Position numbers and translations under genes: made by a program. The notes under the pieces were generated by a model, which had not been told where the DNA came from, did no database searches, and saw only the letters and a program-made list of their open reading frames with translations. From positions 11,537,501-11,601,500 of the forward strand of contig NC_089727.1 of the NCBI RefSeq assembly GCF_035083965.1: a stretch of DNA of 64,000 bases, given 5' to 3'. This stretch comes from Branchiostoma lanceolatum (taxonomy: Eukaryota > Chordata > Leptocardii > Amphioxiformes > Branchiostomatidae). Below are positions 52,516 to 64,000 of the stretch, piece after piece (the stretch's first letter is position 1; every line of letters starts with the position of its first letter).

Positions 52516-55500
52516 CTATCTATTTCCAGTCTTTTGTGGTGACTCTGCTTCCTTGGGCTTTGAAGGTTTTAACCAAGAAGACCAAGATCTGAAATAAAAT
52601 GGATCAAATGTTAAAAATAATTGGAAACAGGTAAGGTGAACTTGCAACACTAGAAAGCATATCAAATTATTTCTGCAGGGTCATTCTATCAAATGGTACC
52701 TGAGCTGGTTTCAAAAGATTTAAGTTTCAAGAGGGAAGTTGGGGTATGAGAATATTTAAATGTATGTAAGACATTTATCTAGGACCTCATCAACCTTTTG
52801 AATAGAACAACCCTTTGCAATACTTAAGCCAAGAACACCCCTAGAGGGGATGCTGGTAAATACCATTTACTGTAGAGTTATTTCAGTAGACTAAAGTCAC
52901 TTAGGTGTGAAATGGATGGAGGCCTTCTTACCCTTCCTCCTCTTTGGTTTCCAGTTGTTGTGGGCCCCCTGCCCCAGGCATAAACACTGCTGGCTCCTGA
53001 CTCAGCTTTTCCCTTTTGGATCGGTCTGAGTCAAAACAGGTGGAATACAGGTAACACTTAACATTACCACAATGGTACAGTCTTATGGCTATTTCATTAG
53101 CCCCAATCTCAATGAAACAACAAAATCATAGCTTTATACAGATGGGTGTATGATTAGCATCTATCTTAGCTATCAGCATGTATCTAATATCCTGATAATA
53201 CAAGCTTCACTAAAAACTTTAAAAGCTGTTGACTATTACAAGAGCATACATCTACATAATAACCAGTTACCTTTGAGGTCTGCTATAAGCTGTCTCCTGT
53301 ACTTTTCCATCAGTGGTACAGGAGGCTTGTATTCCTCATGCTGCATCTTGAATATGGCCATCTTTAACCGGAGCCCCACCCACTCAGCCTCCTCCTCCTA
53401 CAAGGACAGATACAGCATTTACATGTCTGTGGAACACTTAAGTAACTTCTAGTGCTTTACACATGCTCATAATGTCTCATTTGAGTCTGACGTGTTTAGT
53501 GTTCAAGGTTTGATTTCTTTTAACTAAGAAAGCACATAGGTTTTGTATACTTTGTCACACTTAAGGTTTAAATCGAAGCTATCAGACACTCACAGGTATA
53601 ACATAGTCCTTGTACTTGTTGTATATCATCTCCCTTTTCTCTGGATCATTTGGGTAGAGGTCTGTGTCTTTCCTCACCAGCTTGATCAACATGGCTCTCT
53701 TCAGATCCATGCCCAGCTGGGAGTTCAGGTCTTCCTGGGGAGTCTGGAATGCAAATCCAAGTTAATGGCAAACCTCATACAAGTTGTGTTTCAGTACATC
53801 AAAACATAAAATCTTCCTTCAACGTGTAGAGAAATTGGAGCTAAAATCTCTTCTGAGCTAAATCACTTCAAACTGATAAATCTATGTTATGTTAAGTACA
53901 GATCAGCTAAAATCAGTTTAGATTTCTGAACAAGAACTTGAATATCATCTACCAGCAGCTCATGTGTTACTGTTAGAGACAAATACATGTGTTCACTTGC
54001 ACATTTTTAATGTGCAGAGTTAAAGTTAAACTTTTTTTTCTACACGACAGCTTCTTTAATTAAGTAGTGACCTTAATAATGAAGGATTATACCTTAAGGA
54101 TATAATGGTCAAAGCCATAGGCATCATCAATGAGATTTAATGTCCTTGCTGTGACAGTTGTAGTTATCGTCTTGTCCAGAATTTCACTGTACAACTGGCG
54201 TTCTATCAGCCGTGGACGCCACATATGCTTCACTCTGCCAAACAACAAGAACACAAAGGCAAAATGAAAGCCATGTTAAACATAGGAAATGTGCAATTTC
54301 TTTGGAATATAAGCTATATCTACATGTACTTGTTATCAAAATCACTTTTTGAGGCAGGGGGAGCAAAATGTAGGGAAGCTGTAACAAATGAATTGTGAAT
54401 GTGTTCTTACTTGGGTTTCATCTTGTTGTTGTCCTTTCTGCGAAAACCTTCAATCAAGCCTTCCCCTCCCCATAAACCTGTGTCATACTCCCTGATAGGG
54501 TAGAAGGGCAGAGGGATGTTCTGTACCTTCTGTCTCTCTCCTGAATGTGCAGAAGACATACAGATTCAAATAATATCAACTGACAGTTCCCTGGTGCGAT
54601 TGATGCTCCTTCTCATACGGCTGCTTCTCATTCTTACATATTATGGCACAGCTCTTTGATAATTCATTTAACACCACTACCCTGGTAGCATTGCTGTCAC
54701 TGAGATCTAGACAAGTAGCAGATTTTCTTCATATCATCAAACAATACGTCAATAACATTAAAAAAAGGCAGACAGTGCTAACAATTACCCTAACAAGTGC
54801 TAGCCTGGTATTCAACCTAATATGGCTCCCAGTCTCTTCTGTCCTGTCGCAAATAGCTCTTGCAGAGAGGACAGAAGAGCCTCGGGGGCCATAATAGGTT
54901 GAATACCAGGCTTAATAATTGCAGCTATACATTGCAGAAAATTGCACAACCACAGACTGAAAAGAAAGTACACAGTCTACTACCATAGTTTCATCATTAA
55001 TGGAAACTTAATACTTTTGTGTAAGAAGTTATGATGATGTTGAATGGAGACTCCTGTAACTGCCTATAATAACAAAACACATTCTACTTACCAGTTTTGG
55101 GGTTTATTTTCCACTTCCCCTGTTCTGTCTTGTAGTGGACAGGTGATGGTGTCTTAGGGTCCAAACTGTCCAGGTAATGCTTAGGTAGTCTGCTGATCAT
55201 AGCTGGGGTGTATCTGTCGGAACAAATTGGGTTTTAATTCAATTAGTTGCTTTTTAAAGGTTTTGTTAGTTGTTACATATTTGTTACAAACTTTAACATA
55301 TAAATGATAGAGCCAGACAGCCAGTACTATGGTACTGACAGAGACAGTGGAACATCCTGGCCTGGCCCGGCTGGCTGAGGCTATTGACAGGATGTTACTG
55401 ACAATAAGAATTTTTTCCACAATATGTTCCTGTCTAGCCTGATTGAATCGCGGCTTATAGCGGCCGCCCGTTAACAGTCAGCCCGTAGAGGGTAGGGGCC

Positions 55501-56196
55501 ATAAAAGCCCCAGACAGCAGGAGTCTGCATTATACAGACTAGTTCCTGTCAATAAGAATTTGTTCCACTATTGACAGGATATTCCTGTCAACAAGCCTTT
55601 TTGCACTATTGCCAGGATTCTTTCACTATTGACAGAATGTTCCTGTCGATAGACTTTGCTTGCACTATTGACAGGAATAAAATTTGATAATCAGAGTATA
55701 CCTTACTGTGCTTGCAGCCTCTGATAATCTGGTGAATAACAACTCATGATCCTGCCAAACCTAGAAGAAGACCCACCTGTACGATAGTCTTTCGTCCCTG
55801 TTGAACCACTTCCAGTAACGGAAATATGGCTTCAGCCCTAGCATCTGCATCAGCAAAGGAAATTTAAGTGAGTAATGACAGTAAATTTATGCATTTTCAA
55901 ATGTTGTCATTATGAGAGTATTCATAACATTGAGTTGAGTTTATTGAGAAAAAAACATAATCACAATGTAGCAAGCATTTCAACCTTAGAAACAGAAGCC
56001 TCCATCCAAGCAGCATAGCAATGTACATAGTTCATATGTCCTTATCTGAGTAAAAATATTACTAAAGTACGTGCTTAGCTACTGCAGTACTGTTATGAGG
56101 GAGGGGGGGCATAAATAATATTTTTTGGGGCAACATAAAACAAGGGAAAATACTTACCGAGGGAGGCGAAACAAATATTCTACTTCCTCGCGTCAT
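52516..56196 (-). CDS. MRPL28: Mitochondrial large ribosomal subunit protein bL28m
   Basis: Structural protein of the mitochondrial 39S subunit. Nine exons: 56196-56158, 55844-55777, 55213-55092, 54540-54411, 54234-54093, 53743-53594, 53397-53271, 53025-52932, 52588-52516; 314 residues (human 256). Matches to human run along the whole core: [77 protein letters not shown] and [11 protein letters not shown]. The first exon adds [13 protein letters not shown], basic and hydroxylated, plausibly the start of a mitochondrial targeting peptide; a second Met (residue 14) is an alternative start. The C-terminal extension after LSQEPAV is longer than in human and low in complexity. Two introns carry MITE-like insertions. 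Confidence 0.95.
54802..54912. mobile_element. Foldback MITE-like element in an MRPL28 intron
   Basis: A 111-bp unit with 25-bp terminal inverted repeats (AGCCTGGTATTCAACCTA onwards; 24 of 25 match) at 54802-54826 and 54888-54912. A second internal inverted pair, CTCTTCTGTCCT and AGGACAGAAGAG, makes nearly the whole unit one long hairpin. No coding capacity. The target duplication is not clear, so the superfamily cannot be named. Confidence 0.7.
55381..55675. repeat. Hairpin-rich tandem array with an inserted MITE
   Basis: Repeated CACTATTGACAGG and its complement-like CCTGTCAATA recur at roughly 40-50 bp spacing (near 55381, 55547, 55567, 55584, 55624, 55641, 55664). Neighbouring copies can pair with each other. 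The array is interrupted by a GC-rich insertion at about 55435-55541. Confidence 0.65.
55435..55541. mobile_element. Short MITE inserted in the hairpin array
   Basis: A 107-bp GC-rich segment begins TAGCCTG and ends CAGACTA (imperfect inverted termini) and is flanked by GTTCCTGTC on both sides (55426-55434 and 55542-55550). An 8-9 bp duplication would suit a hAT-type element, but the flanks are also part of the repeated array, which may mimic a duplication. Confidence 0.5.
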
Positions 56197-56757
56197 CTTT
56201 ACAATAGTTTCAACTACTATATCGAGTGCACAAGTATTTTACGGGCTATACAGGGAGCACAAAAGACAGAAACTCTTCACAGAAAATCCACGGTCACATT
56301 TCTTTCCAGTCCGATCGACGGTGACCTTTGGTGACCCCTTCTCGGACTTTCTCGCGTGATGTTGTGCGACTACTTCTCTAGAATATTTTATTCAGAAAAA
56401 GTGGGTTTATTTAAACTTTCCATACAGTCACGGGGATAATCACAAATTGACTACATACCTAAGTTCTTTCTTACTATATATGTTTTTTTATACAAGGTCC
56501 TAGTAGAGGAATCTAGAGTACTGAATATGCAATTTGTAAATTAGGTGATACCTTGGACACCCCTATCCTTCTTCATAATGAGATGGTCCAAGTGTGCCAA
56601 GCAACCATCAACAAAAATGGCGGACAGTAACATCAATAATGCAAGAATTTAGGTTTTCGTCTGTCATTTGTGATTACTGTCACCAGAGCTGGTTCCCAAC
56701 TTTCTTTATTCAATACTTATAAATGTAGGGCAGCTCCAGACGAAAGAACAGTGAAAA
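56197..56757. promoter_or_regulatory. Divergent promoter, MRPL28 and the last gene
   Basis: 561 bp between the two start codons. It contains AAAATGGCGG (56614-56623), a YY1-like element, within the probable leader of the + strand gene. A short frame starting at that ATG (MADSNINNARI, then stop) could be a uORF. An intron acceptor (AAATGTAG, ending 56727) may lie in the leader. Confidence 0.5.
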
Positions 56758-59700
56758 ATGGCATCCAGGTAAGTAATTTTTTATCAGAGAAATATGTTCG
56801 ATTGGGTGTAGTTGACACTTTCAAGACTAACGTTATGTTCGTACAGAAAATAACGACACACATGATCAACCTCCTTATGATATAGGTTCAATTTACTTGT
56901 CGTCTCAAAGCTCAACGCTGAAAGACAGTGATGCTTTATACTTTGACCGGGATAGGGAATGAGGATGGGTTGTGGCGCGGTAAAAGTTTCACGAAAAAAA
57001 ATGGGAGAGATCTAGACTGATGTTTGCTATCTTTTCGAATACTAGTACGTCTCTGAGTTTTTGTGTCAGTTCGATATTCTGTTCTTTGCATTGCCGTTTC
57101 TGTCCCTGTGTGCAAATAAATCTTTTTGTGATGTCTGTAGTGCTCTTACACATATGCAATCTGTGCATACCAGTGGTATGACTCCCTCTGTATTTGCAAA
57201 CCAACATCACAATTTATATACATTTTGTCCAACAGGGATTTCCTAACACAAGCCGAGCAGAGAAGTCGGTTCTTCCGCCATGGCCCAAACTTCCAGCAGG
57301 AGCTGGCCCTTAAGAAGGAGCTGGCAGACCTGGAGAGGAAGTCCATCGCAGAGATCAGGGCTATCAAGGCAGCCGCAAAACAACAGCCTCTGGACGAGGA
57401 GACAGAGGCAGTCATGTTAGTACTTAACATCTAAACATGATTCCACCAGGGTACATAATTCCGCCAGCCTGTGAAGATATATCCAAACAGATCTCCAACC
57501 CAACGTCCCCCAGTATAATGTACTCCTGCATATCTAAACTGTGCATACCTTGGGGGTGCTGCACTAGAGATCTCTCAAGCCCAAGACTTTTCAAAGAGGC
57601 GGATTCATGTAACCCGGCAGATTAATGTTAAAGGGGGTTAATTTCATTTTGTAGGCTTGTAGTACAAACTGCATGTATGCTGCCTGTGTAATGGTTGTTG
57701 GCATTCATAAGACATGATAAGTGTATTGGAAAAAAATGCATAAGCCATAAGGGAGGGGTTCCTCCGTAGGAGTGATAGCACCCTGGAATGATGATGATGA
57801 TGATGAAGCCATAAGGATAGGCATTAGAGAATGGAAAACCTACTAGTAATAAGGTATTGGCTACCACTATTGGATTTTTGCCATGTATTAAAGATGCTCT
57901 CTTGTTCCTACTCTTCTTGCAGCAAGCTGACCCCAAGGTTTGTGCCAGATAGAAAACAACCCCCCATCAAGAGAACTGAACCCATCTTTCATGATGAACT
58001 GACAGAAAATATCATCTCCCGAGAGGTATTGAACAACAATTCCAATCTGTCTGTCACTGTAACTTAATGACATTAATTATTTACTCTGTCATCATCATCA
58101 CATTATTGGTTCAAAAGGGTTCTATTCAATTCAATGTTTTTATTTATTTATCTATTGTAAACTCACTTTTTTGTATTGTAGTATTGTTTTCTGTGTCTCT
58201 GTCTATATAAACAATGCATTTATACAATGGGTATATGGTTACATAATATTGAAGAACAAAAAATGTTGCTACATGATACACAATGTGATGTGTCTATTTT
58301 AATATTTTGGTTAAATTTGCACAATAGAAGACAGTCTACAGGGATTATTTTGACTACAGCTTACAAAATAGTTGTGAATATCAAGTTCCTGTTATCTCTG
58401 TTGTAATGAGTTTGTATTGAATTCTAAAGAAGTTGTTAACAAGTTTGTGTTCTTCTGTTTTCTACACGTTCTTCTGTCCAGCCATCCTTTCAGGAACCCC
58501 CTCCCACCATGGCCACCTACAACCCCCTGGAGAAATTTGAAGTGCCTCCTCCCTCACAGAAAACTAGGAAGTACCCGTATAACAAAGAAGAAGTTGTGTT
58601 TGTGGGAGGTATGTGTATAGGTATCCAGTCAATTGGCAAAATGCTATACATGTATGTCTTTTCATACTTCTGACTTTGAGAGAATTGCACTTGATTACAA
58701 CATAGCCTAGCATTTAGGAAGCACATGTTACTTGAGTCTTTAGATTAAATGACTTTGGTTGATGATTTATCTTTTATTCAAACATGATCTACAGTGCAGT
58801 ATTTTTATCATAGTGTGCATGTCCTTTTTTCACTATTTACCTTATAATAAGTTATATGGTTGATTGATTTCTTCATGCCTTAAATAACTAACTCACTTAT
58901 TGTCACATCTTCATACAGAAATGAAGAGGCCCAGAGTCACGTCCATGGGAGTTCTTCCCTCCAGACAAAGGTAGCAAAAACTATATACATGTAATAGTTG
59001 TGTAATTTTCGCAAACCTATGCAACACAGATAGTTATCACAAATCTCAAGCTTTGAACATTTTAGAGTCAACCAAGCTGATCTGGTAGGGCAATAAGTTG
59101 GATGTTGATGTTTGTTGATACTTTTCTCTGAAGTCTAAGAAATTGGCAGACAAAGTAAGACAGCATTATTAGTAACATTAGCCTAAGCCTTCCTTGCATA
59201 ATAATGATATTCTTCATAGATACCTTTTTCATGTTATGTTTTCAGTATGCAATATTGTCCCTCAAACTTGTATCTTCTACCAGATCCTACAGATGAGTCA
59301 TTATGGTTTACCAGATTGAATTTTTCTATTGATTTAGTTTCCTGCTCTCAAAATGTAGATGATTAGAGAGGAGATACAGGTTTAAGGTCAGTTTCCCATC
59401 TTCTTTAGGAAGATATACAGACAGGTGAGACATCAGAGACAGGTCAGGTGCAGACAGACAGGGGAGATGGAGTTTAGGTGATGGGAAATCTTAGTCGGCA
59501 GAGATTGTTCATGTTGTATCAGTTCATTGTTCCATGTTAGGGTTGACTTTTTAAATAATAACGAAAAAGCATTATGCTTCGTCCTCAGTCTGAGGTTAGA
59601 CCGCTTTTGCTCAGAATAATTGTAATGGTGCCAGTGCATTAATTCATCTAGTATTGACAACGTGCAATGCTAACCTATATTGACGCTAACACTTTCAATG

Positions 59701-62700
59701 TTGATGAAATGTTCAATAACTTGTTCATCAGTGATACCATGTTCATTGTTGGGTATCAATAATGTGTTCCATTGCCTTTAATGGGGACGTAGGACATACC
59801 TAGTCAGTATTTATATTCATCTTCAAGTTCAATCCTTCCTGTTGTAAAAGATTACTTATCAATAATAGCATGTTCTGCTTTGTTGATGCTTTTAGGTTTG
59901 GGGAGATACCTAGCCATTCAAACTGTATTTCATATGATATGACATTATTGCTTAAAAAGATATGACTGGTTATCAATTATTCTCTTTGATCATTTGAAAC
60001 TCTATGACGTGATTTTCACCTTCAACCTGTGAAATCCTCCCTGTCCTTAGTACTGAAGTGGAAGGTTTGGCTGTTCTGATGGAAGGCAGGCCTGCTGTCC
60101 CTCCACTGAGGGAGATATCTCTGCCTGCCCCCACACCAACCACGGAGGTCACCATTGAGGTACAGTTGAATACATCTTGTCTTGTCTTACCTACAATGGA
60201 ACTGTACTTGTCAGAATGTGAAGACATTATTAAGCATTTCTAATCTCTGAATCTTATCCAGTTGTAGAGCTTGAATTGTCTTTAGATATTGTTTACCTGG
60301 ATGTGTCACCTTTATCAACATGATGTTATGCCACATTCTTTCCAGTCTTAGTTGAAACCAATGATGAGTGGTTGTATGTTGCTGCAGATATCGAACTGCC
60401 TAGGTTTTTTAAGAAATTGTTGAAAGGAGAGCAAGAGTAAAAAATTATGCAAACTGTTGATTTAAAAAAAAATGCATCAACATTTTTGCACACTTCTTTT
60501 TGTTGGTGATTTATACAAATCATGTACAATATTTTTTGAACTTGCAGCCTAAGTATGAGTTTATGGAGTCCACAGAAGAAGGAACCACCGAGACCCCCAT
60601 TGGCAAACCTGGTACCAAACCAGCCATCGCCAGTGCAGCTGGTACAACAGGACCAGTACCGTTCTCAGCCAGGTCCAAACCCCCTGCCAGACCTAAGTCT
60701 ATGGCCAGTGGCAGCCCCACACCCAGGCCTCCCAAGTCACCACCCAAAACTCCAGGTATTCACTTCTTCTCAGTCTTATCATAGAATCTGGTAAGACATA
60801 AATACTTAAGCCTTTGCAGTTGACATTAGGAGTTTGTACAGATACACTTTATCTGCTGAATGGCATCAGCATGTGGATTGGTTTTTCCCTCGTAAGGAAT
60901 GGGAAAGAAATCTAAAATCTTTGGAAAAATTTGCTCTTTTTTAGACAAAGGGGCAAAGCTACGGCGGAAGACAGTGGCAAAGAGTGGTGCGAGTAGGACG
61001 ACGAGTATGAAGTCCTCTACCACAGTCAGGTCCTCCCTACAACGGACACCAACGAGAGCCAAGGTCATTGGAGAGTCAGATGAGGAAGGTAAGAGTCACA
61101 TGGTCTACCTTTGGTACCAACTGTGTTGCATAAGATCTTACACATGCACAGCTTATGTAGGAGTTCATGGCAGGAATGAATCCTTCTATGATTGTGTTTT
61201 TTTTGCGTGACATGGCCACAAAAAGATGAGAAGTAAGCAATCTTTTTTGTTGAATGATTTCTTTTATTCCGTCATGTTATATCAATATCATATTACTTAT
61301 ATTCCTATCATTGTGATGTATCCATGGTTGCTAAACAAGTATGCTATATCATAGAAATAACTATGTTCATTTTTGCTATAGATGAGGCAGACAGTTCTTC
61401 AGAAGATGAGGAGTTACTGACCCTGAGGAGTAAACCTCAGTCCAGGGTGGGGTTTGCGGACGATGTTCTGATAGAGGGGGAACTGTCCCCACCCCCCAGG
61501 AGGAGGGTCACCCCCAGGGTCAGGTCTGGTGATGGGGAGAAGATCAAACCAGGTCAGCCGCAAATCCTTGGGATGACTAATGATTGCCGTACATATAACT
61601 GATGGTCAAATTAATGTCATATTTAATCACATGATATCCATATATACAAATTACAATACATTTCCACATTTTTGGGGTCAAATTTCAATAATATAGAGGA
61701 TAAAAATTCCTTAAACTGAGGCAATGGTTTCAATTTTTATGATATAATTATATAGAACTGTGTAAAGTGCATGCTAGGGGCTGTACTAGAAAAAATACTA
61801 AAAGAGAGATTGACCAAGATTGCAATTAGAAATGAAAATATGCTATTACTTTAGTGTTAGGTTGTGCAATCTAAATAACACAGGGATGTATAATCAATAT
61901 GACTGGAAGGTAACGGACAAACTGTTTCTTAAGTTGTTTCCCATCTTATTTTGCTTGTAAACCGAAATTCATAGATGATCTCATTCATGTACATCTGCAG
62001 GGAGTGCAGATTCTGCGACCTCCCAGAAGTCTATGAAGGAGCTCCTGGCTGAGGCTGAGGCCCTGGCTGCTCCCGGGACTGAACCATTGTACAAGGCTAG
62101 GAGGGGGTCCAGCAGGTCCAAGTCAACAGAGGAGGAGAAAAAAGCAGAAACGCTTCCTGATAAGTCTGAGCGATCAGTGGATGAAATCATTGCGACCTTA
62201 AGAGCCACTTCTAAAGATGGAAGGTGAATATTTGTTATACATTATTGTTCTGAATCAATCAATAGCCTGCATACTCTACTTGCATGATATTCTTGTGTTA
62301 TTTTGTCAAAGTGCATGATTTACAAGATGTCTTATTTTAGACTTGTATTTTCCTATAACTTTAAATCTTAAAAATCTGCAGTGCAATGTTGCAGTGATTC
62401 TGTTTTGTGATGTATAGGAATGGGTGATTTTTAGCATCTTAAATGTTCTGTAAAATTCTTCTTTTTCACTGTTACAAGTTCGGCCACATTGGTGTCCATT
62501 GGGCACTTTTTTCTTTTTCCATCTCCTCTGTTTTTTCTTCAAAATTCCCATTGTTCCAGCTCTCATGATTGCTGTTTGTTTCGGTTCCCCAGAGCTGCAC
62601 CAGTGAAGACAGAGGCAGACAGGAAGATCCAGGAGATCATGGAGCGGGTGATGGCCCGGGCCAGCGCCGTGCTGAGTGAGCTGGGCGTGGAGACAACACT

Positions 62701-63998
62701 CACTAAGGAGGAGGAGGAGGGAGAACCAACAGAGGCAAGGCAACTTATGTCTACATGTATTCTATGAGATTTTTTACTTCCATTATGTATTTGTATTTGC
62801 ATGTTCTATCCTATTACATCTGTAAGGACACCATAGTGTTTTTAACTAGCTTCCACACTTTGTTCTGTCATGCTCGACAGGGACTTGTGAAGACACTAGT
62901 GGCAACTCTATCTTTCTTCTTCAGATGCTAACAGTTTGTACAAACTTTTGTGTCTTTTCAGGAAGTGGATGAAGGGGAGAGTGAGGAAGAAGATGAAGGA
63001 GAAAGTGAGGGAGAGATGGAAGAACTAGAAGAAGAGGAAGAGGAAAAAAAGGTATGGAAACTTTTGAATACATTTTGGTACATGTTAATCAAAATACTTA
63101 AAAGCATGTTTTGTTTTATGTTCCATAACTTAGATCAATAGAAATATGATATACATGAAATATGTGTTTCAGGTAAAAACAAATAAACTTAGAGGTCACA
63201 GTTAGAGGTCATAGGTATGGGCAGTATGGCATGTCGATATTTGTGACATAATCCAAGTGTCTTCTTTTCACTTTGCTGCCACATGTACAAGTTTCCCTTT
63301 GTTCCTGTCCTATAGCTGGTTCCCACCATTGAAGTGGCTGAGCCCACCCCCATGGCAGGGACTGATGTCAGGTCCCCCCTTCCCCCTCCACCTCCCTTTG
63401 TGAGTACTGAGGTCAGTACAGCGGCCCCATCGGTCAGCGAGGTCAGCTACCCTGAGTTGAGGGTGGAGGAACAGCCTGCAGTCCAGGACATCTCACCTGC
63501 AGAACTAGCTCAGGCTTGGAAGGTGAAACTTTCTTTAAGGAGAAATATAATAAAACTTAAACTTAAGTTAGAATCTTCCCAAAGATTTTATTTTATTTGA
63601 TTTGATTTTGGATTGCCACAACACAATACAAGTGGAGCACATCACAAAAATATATTCTGTACACTGTGCAGCCTTTGATACAAAAATAGTGCAATATAGA
63701 GAATCTATAAAGCAACACCATTAAGTTTTTTTTCTCAAAAAGGAAATTATAAAAAATAAAGAAATTTGAAGAAGTTTTTTAAAAATATTGAAAATATTTT
63801 TAAAAAAGGAAAAAAATAATGAAAAAAAAATGCCACAAATTTTATAATACCTTTTAACAAGATACTTTATTTCTTGTCTCCTACTATCAGGACTTCACTG
63901 CGCCAGTGGAGGTGACCCATGAGGATGTGGTAAACATGGAGGGACTTCCTGTGGAGCTGTCAGAGAAATGGAGCGTGTTGGACATCAGACCTGCCCAG
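56758..63998 (+). CDS. Unrecognised acidic, proline-rich coiled-coil protein (5' part only)
   Basis: Fourteen exons read in phase: 56758-56768, 57236-57415, 57923-58025, 58482-58608, 58919-58970, 60051-60159, 60548-60755, 60945-61088, 61382-61552, 62001-62223, 62593-62734, 62962-63051, 63316-63522, 63891-63998; 625 codons so far with a donor-like gt at the window edge, so it is incomplete. The start (ATG GCA TCC in AAAAATGG context) gives MASRDFLTQAEQRSRFFRHG. Residues about 22-58 are a charged helix (ELALKKELADLERKSIAEI), probably coiled coil. About 200-265 is Pro/Lys-rich (PPARPKS, PRPPKSPPKTP), 312-330 acidic (ADSSSEDEELL), 443-490 helical, 485-520 a Glu run. No catalytic motif or family was recognised. 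Confidence 0.85.
62735..62961 (+). other. GC-AG intron in the last gene
   Basis: The exon ends CAACAGAG and the intron begins GCAAGG, the typical context of a GC donor. The acceptor is TTTTCAG at 62961. Both sides are phase 0, joining EGEPTE to EVDEGESEEE. No GT donor fits the end of the coding frame nearby. Confidence 0.75.
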
Positions 63999-64000
63999 GT

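Noticed and set aside
56615-56653. Short frame MADSNINNARI as the start of the last gene
   Set aside because: It stops after 11 codons and cannot be joined in phase to the next exon; the ATG at 56758 gives a continuous frame. Kept only as a possible uORF.
57785-57806. ATG/GAT trinucleotide run in an intron of the last gene
   Set aside because: Short microsatellite; nothing to suggest function.

Overview
The window looks like a piece of an intron-rich invertebrate deuterostome genome, most likely amphioxus (Branchiostoma). Coding exons are short (mostly 50-200 bp) with GT-AG introns of a few hundred bases, and the proteins are strongly chordate-like. The MTMR6/7/8 orthologue still carries a FYVE finger, as I recall for invertebrate but not vertebrate members. 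The species call is inference; the gene models come from reading splice sites and phase by eye. In every complete model the exon lengths sum to a multiple of three and end at a stop.

Layout: (1) PP2C phosphatase of the PPM1 family, + strand, 2061-7363, with a 1.29-kb non-autonomous hAT transposon in its fifth coding intron. (2) Myotubularin MTMR6/7/8, - strand, 11018-20880. (3) Nucleoporin NUP58/p45, + strand, 21072-28914, with only 191 bp between its start codon and that of MTMR6. (4) FAM114A family protein, - strand, 30946-35764. (5) ZMAT2 (Snu23), + strand, 37559-39629. (6) An unrecognised 986-residue protein with an HMG-box-like N-terminus, - strand, 41398-45025. (7) PPME1, the PP2A methylesterase, + strand, 45462-51128, apparently with a U12-type AT-AC intron. 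(8) MRPL28, - strand, 52516-56196. (9) An unrecognised acidic/proline-rich protein, + strand, from 56758 and running off the window after at least 625 codons.

Strands alternate without exception (+ - + - + - + - +). Every intergenic space is therefore either a divergent promoter (MTMR6/NUP58, FAM114A/ZMAT2, HMG-like gene/PPME1, MRPL28/last gene) or a tail-to-tail terminator region, where poly(A) signals lie close together or the transcripts probably overlap. Four of the divergent regions carry ATGGCG-core (YY1-like) elements. The genes are housekeeping in type (phosphoinositide turnover, nuclear pore, splicing, PP2A regulation, mitochondrial translation) and do not form one pathway.

The most unusual non-coding content is a dispersed intronic repeat of about 70 bp present three times (12443-12518, 24633-24708, 33473-33540). 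Two copies can fold into a hammerhead-ribozyme-like core with compensatory stem changes. There are also the hAT element with a perfect 8-bp target duplication, two foldback MITE-like insertions in MRPL28 introns, and two minisatellites. I saw no rRNA, tRNA, CRISPR array or retrovirus-like element.
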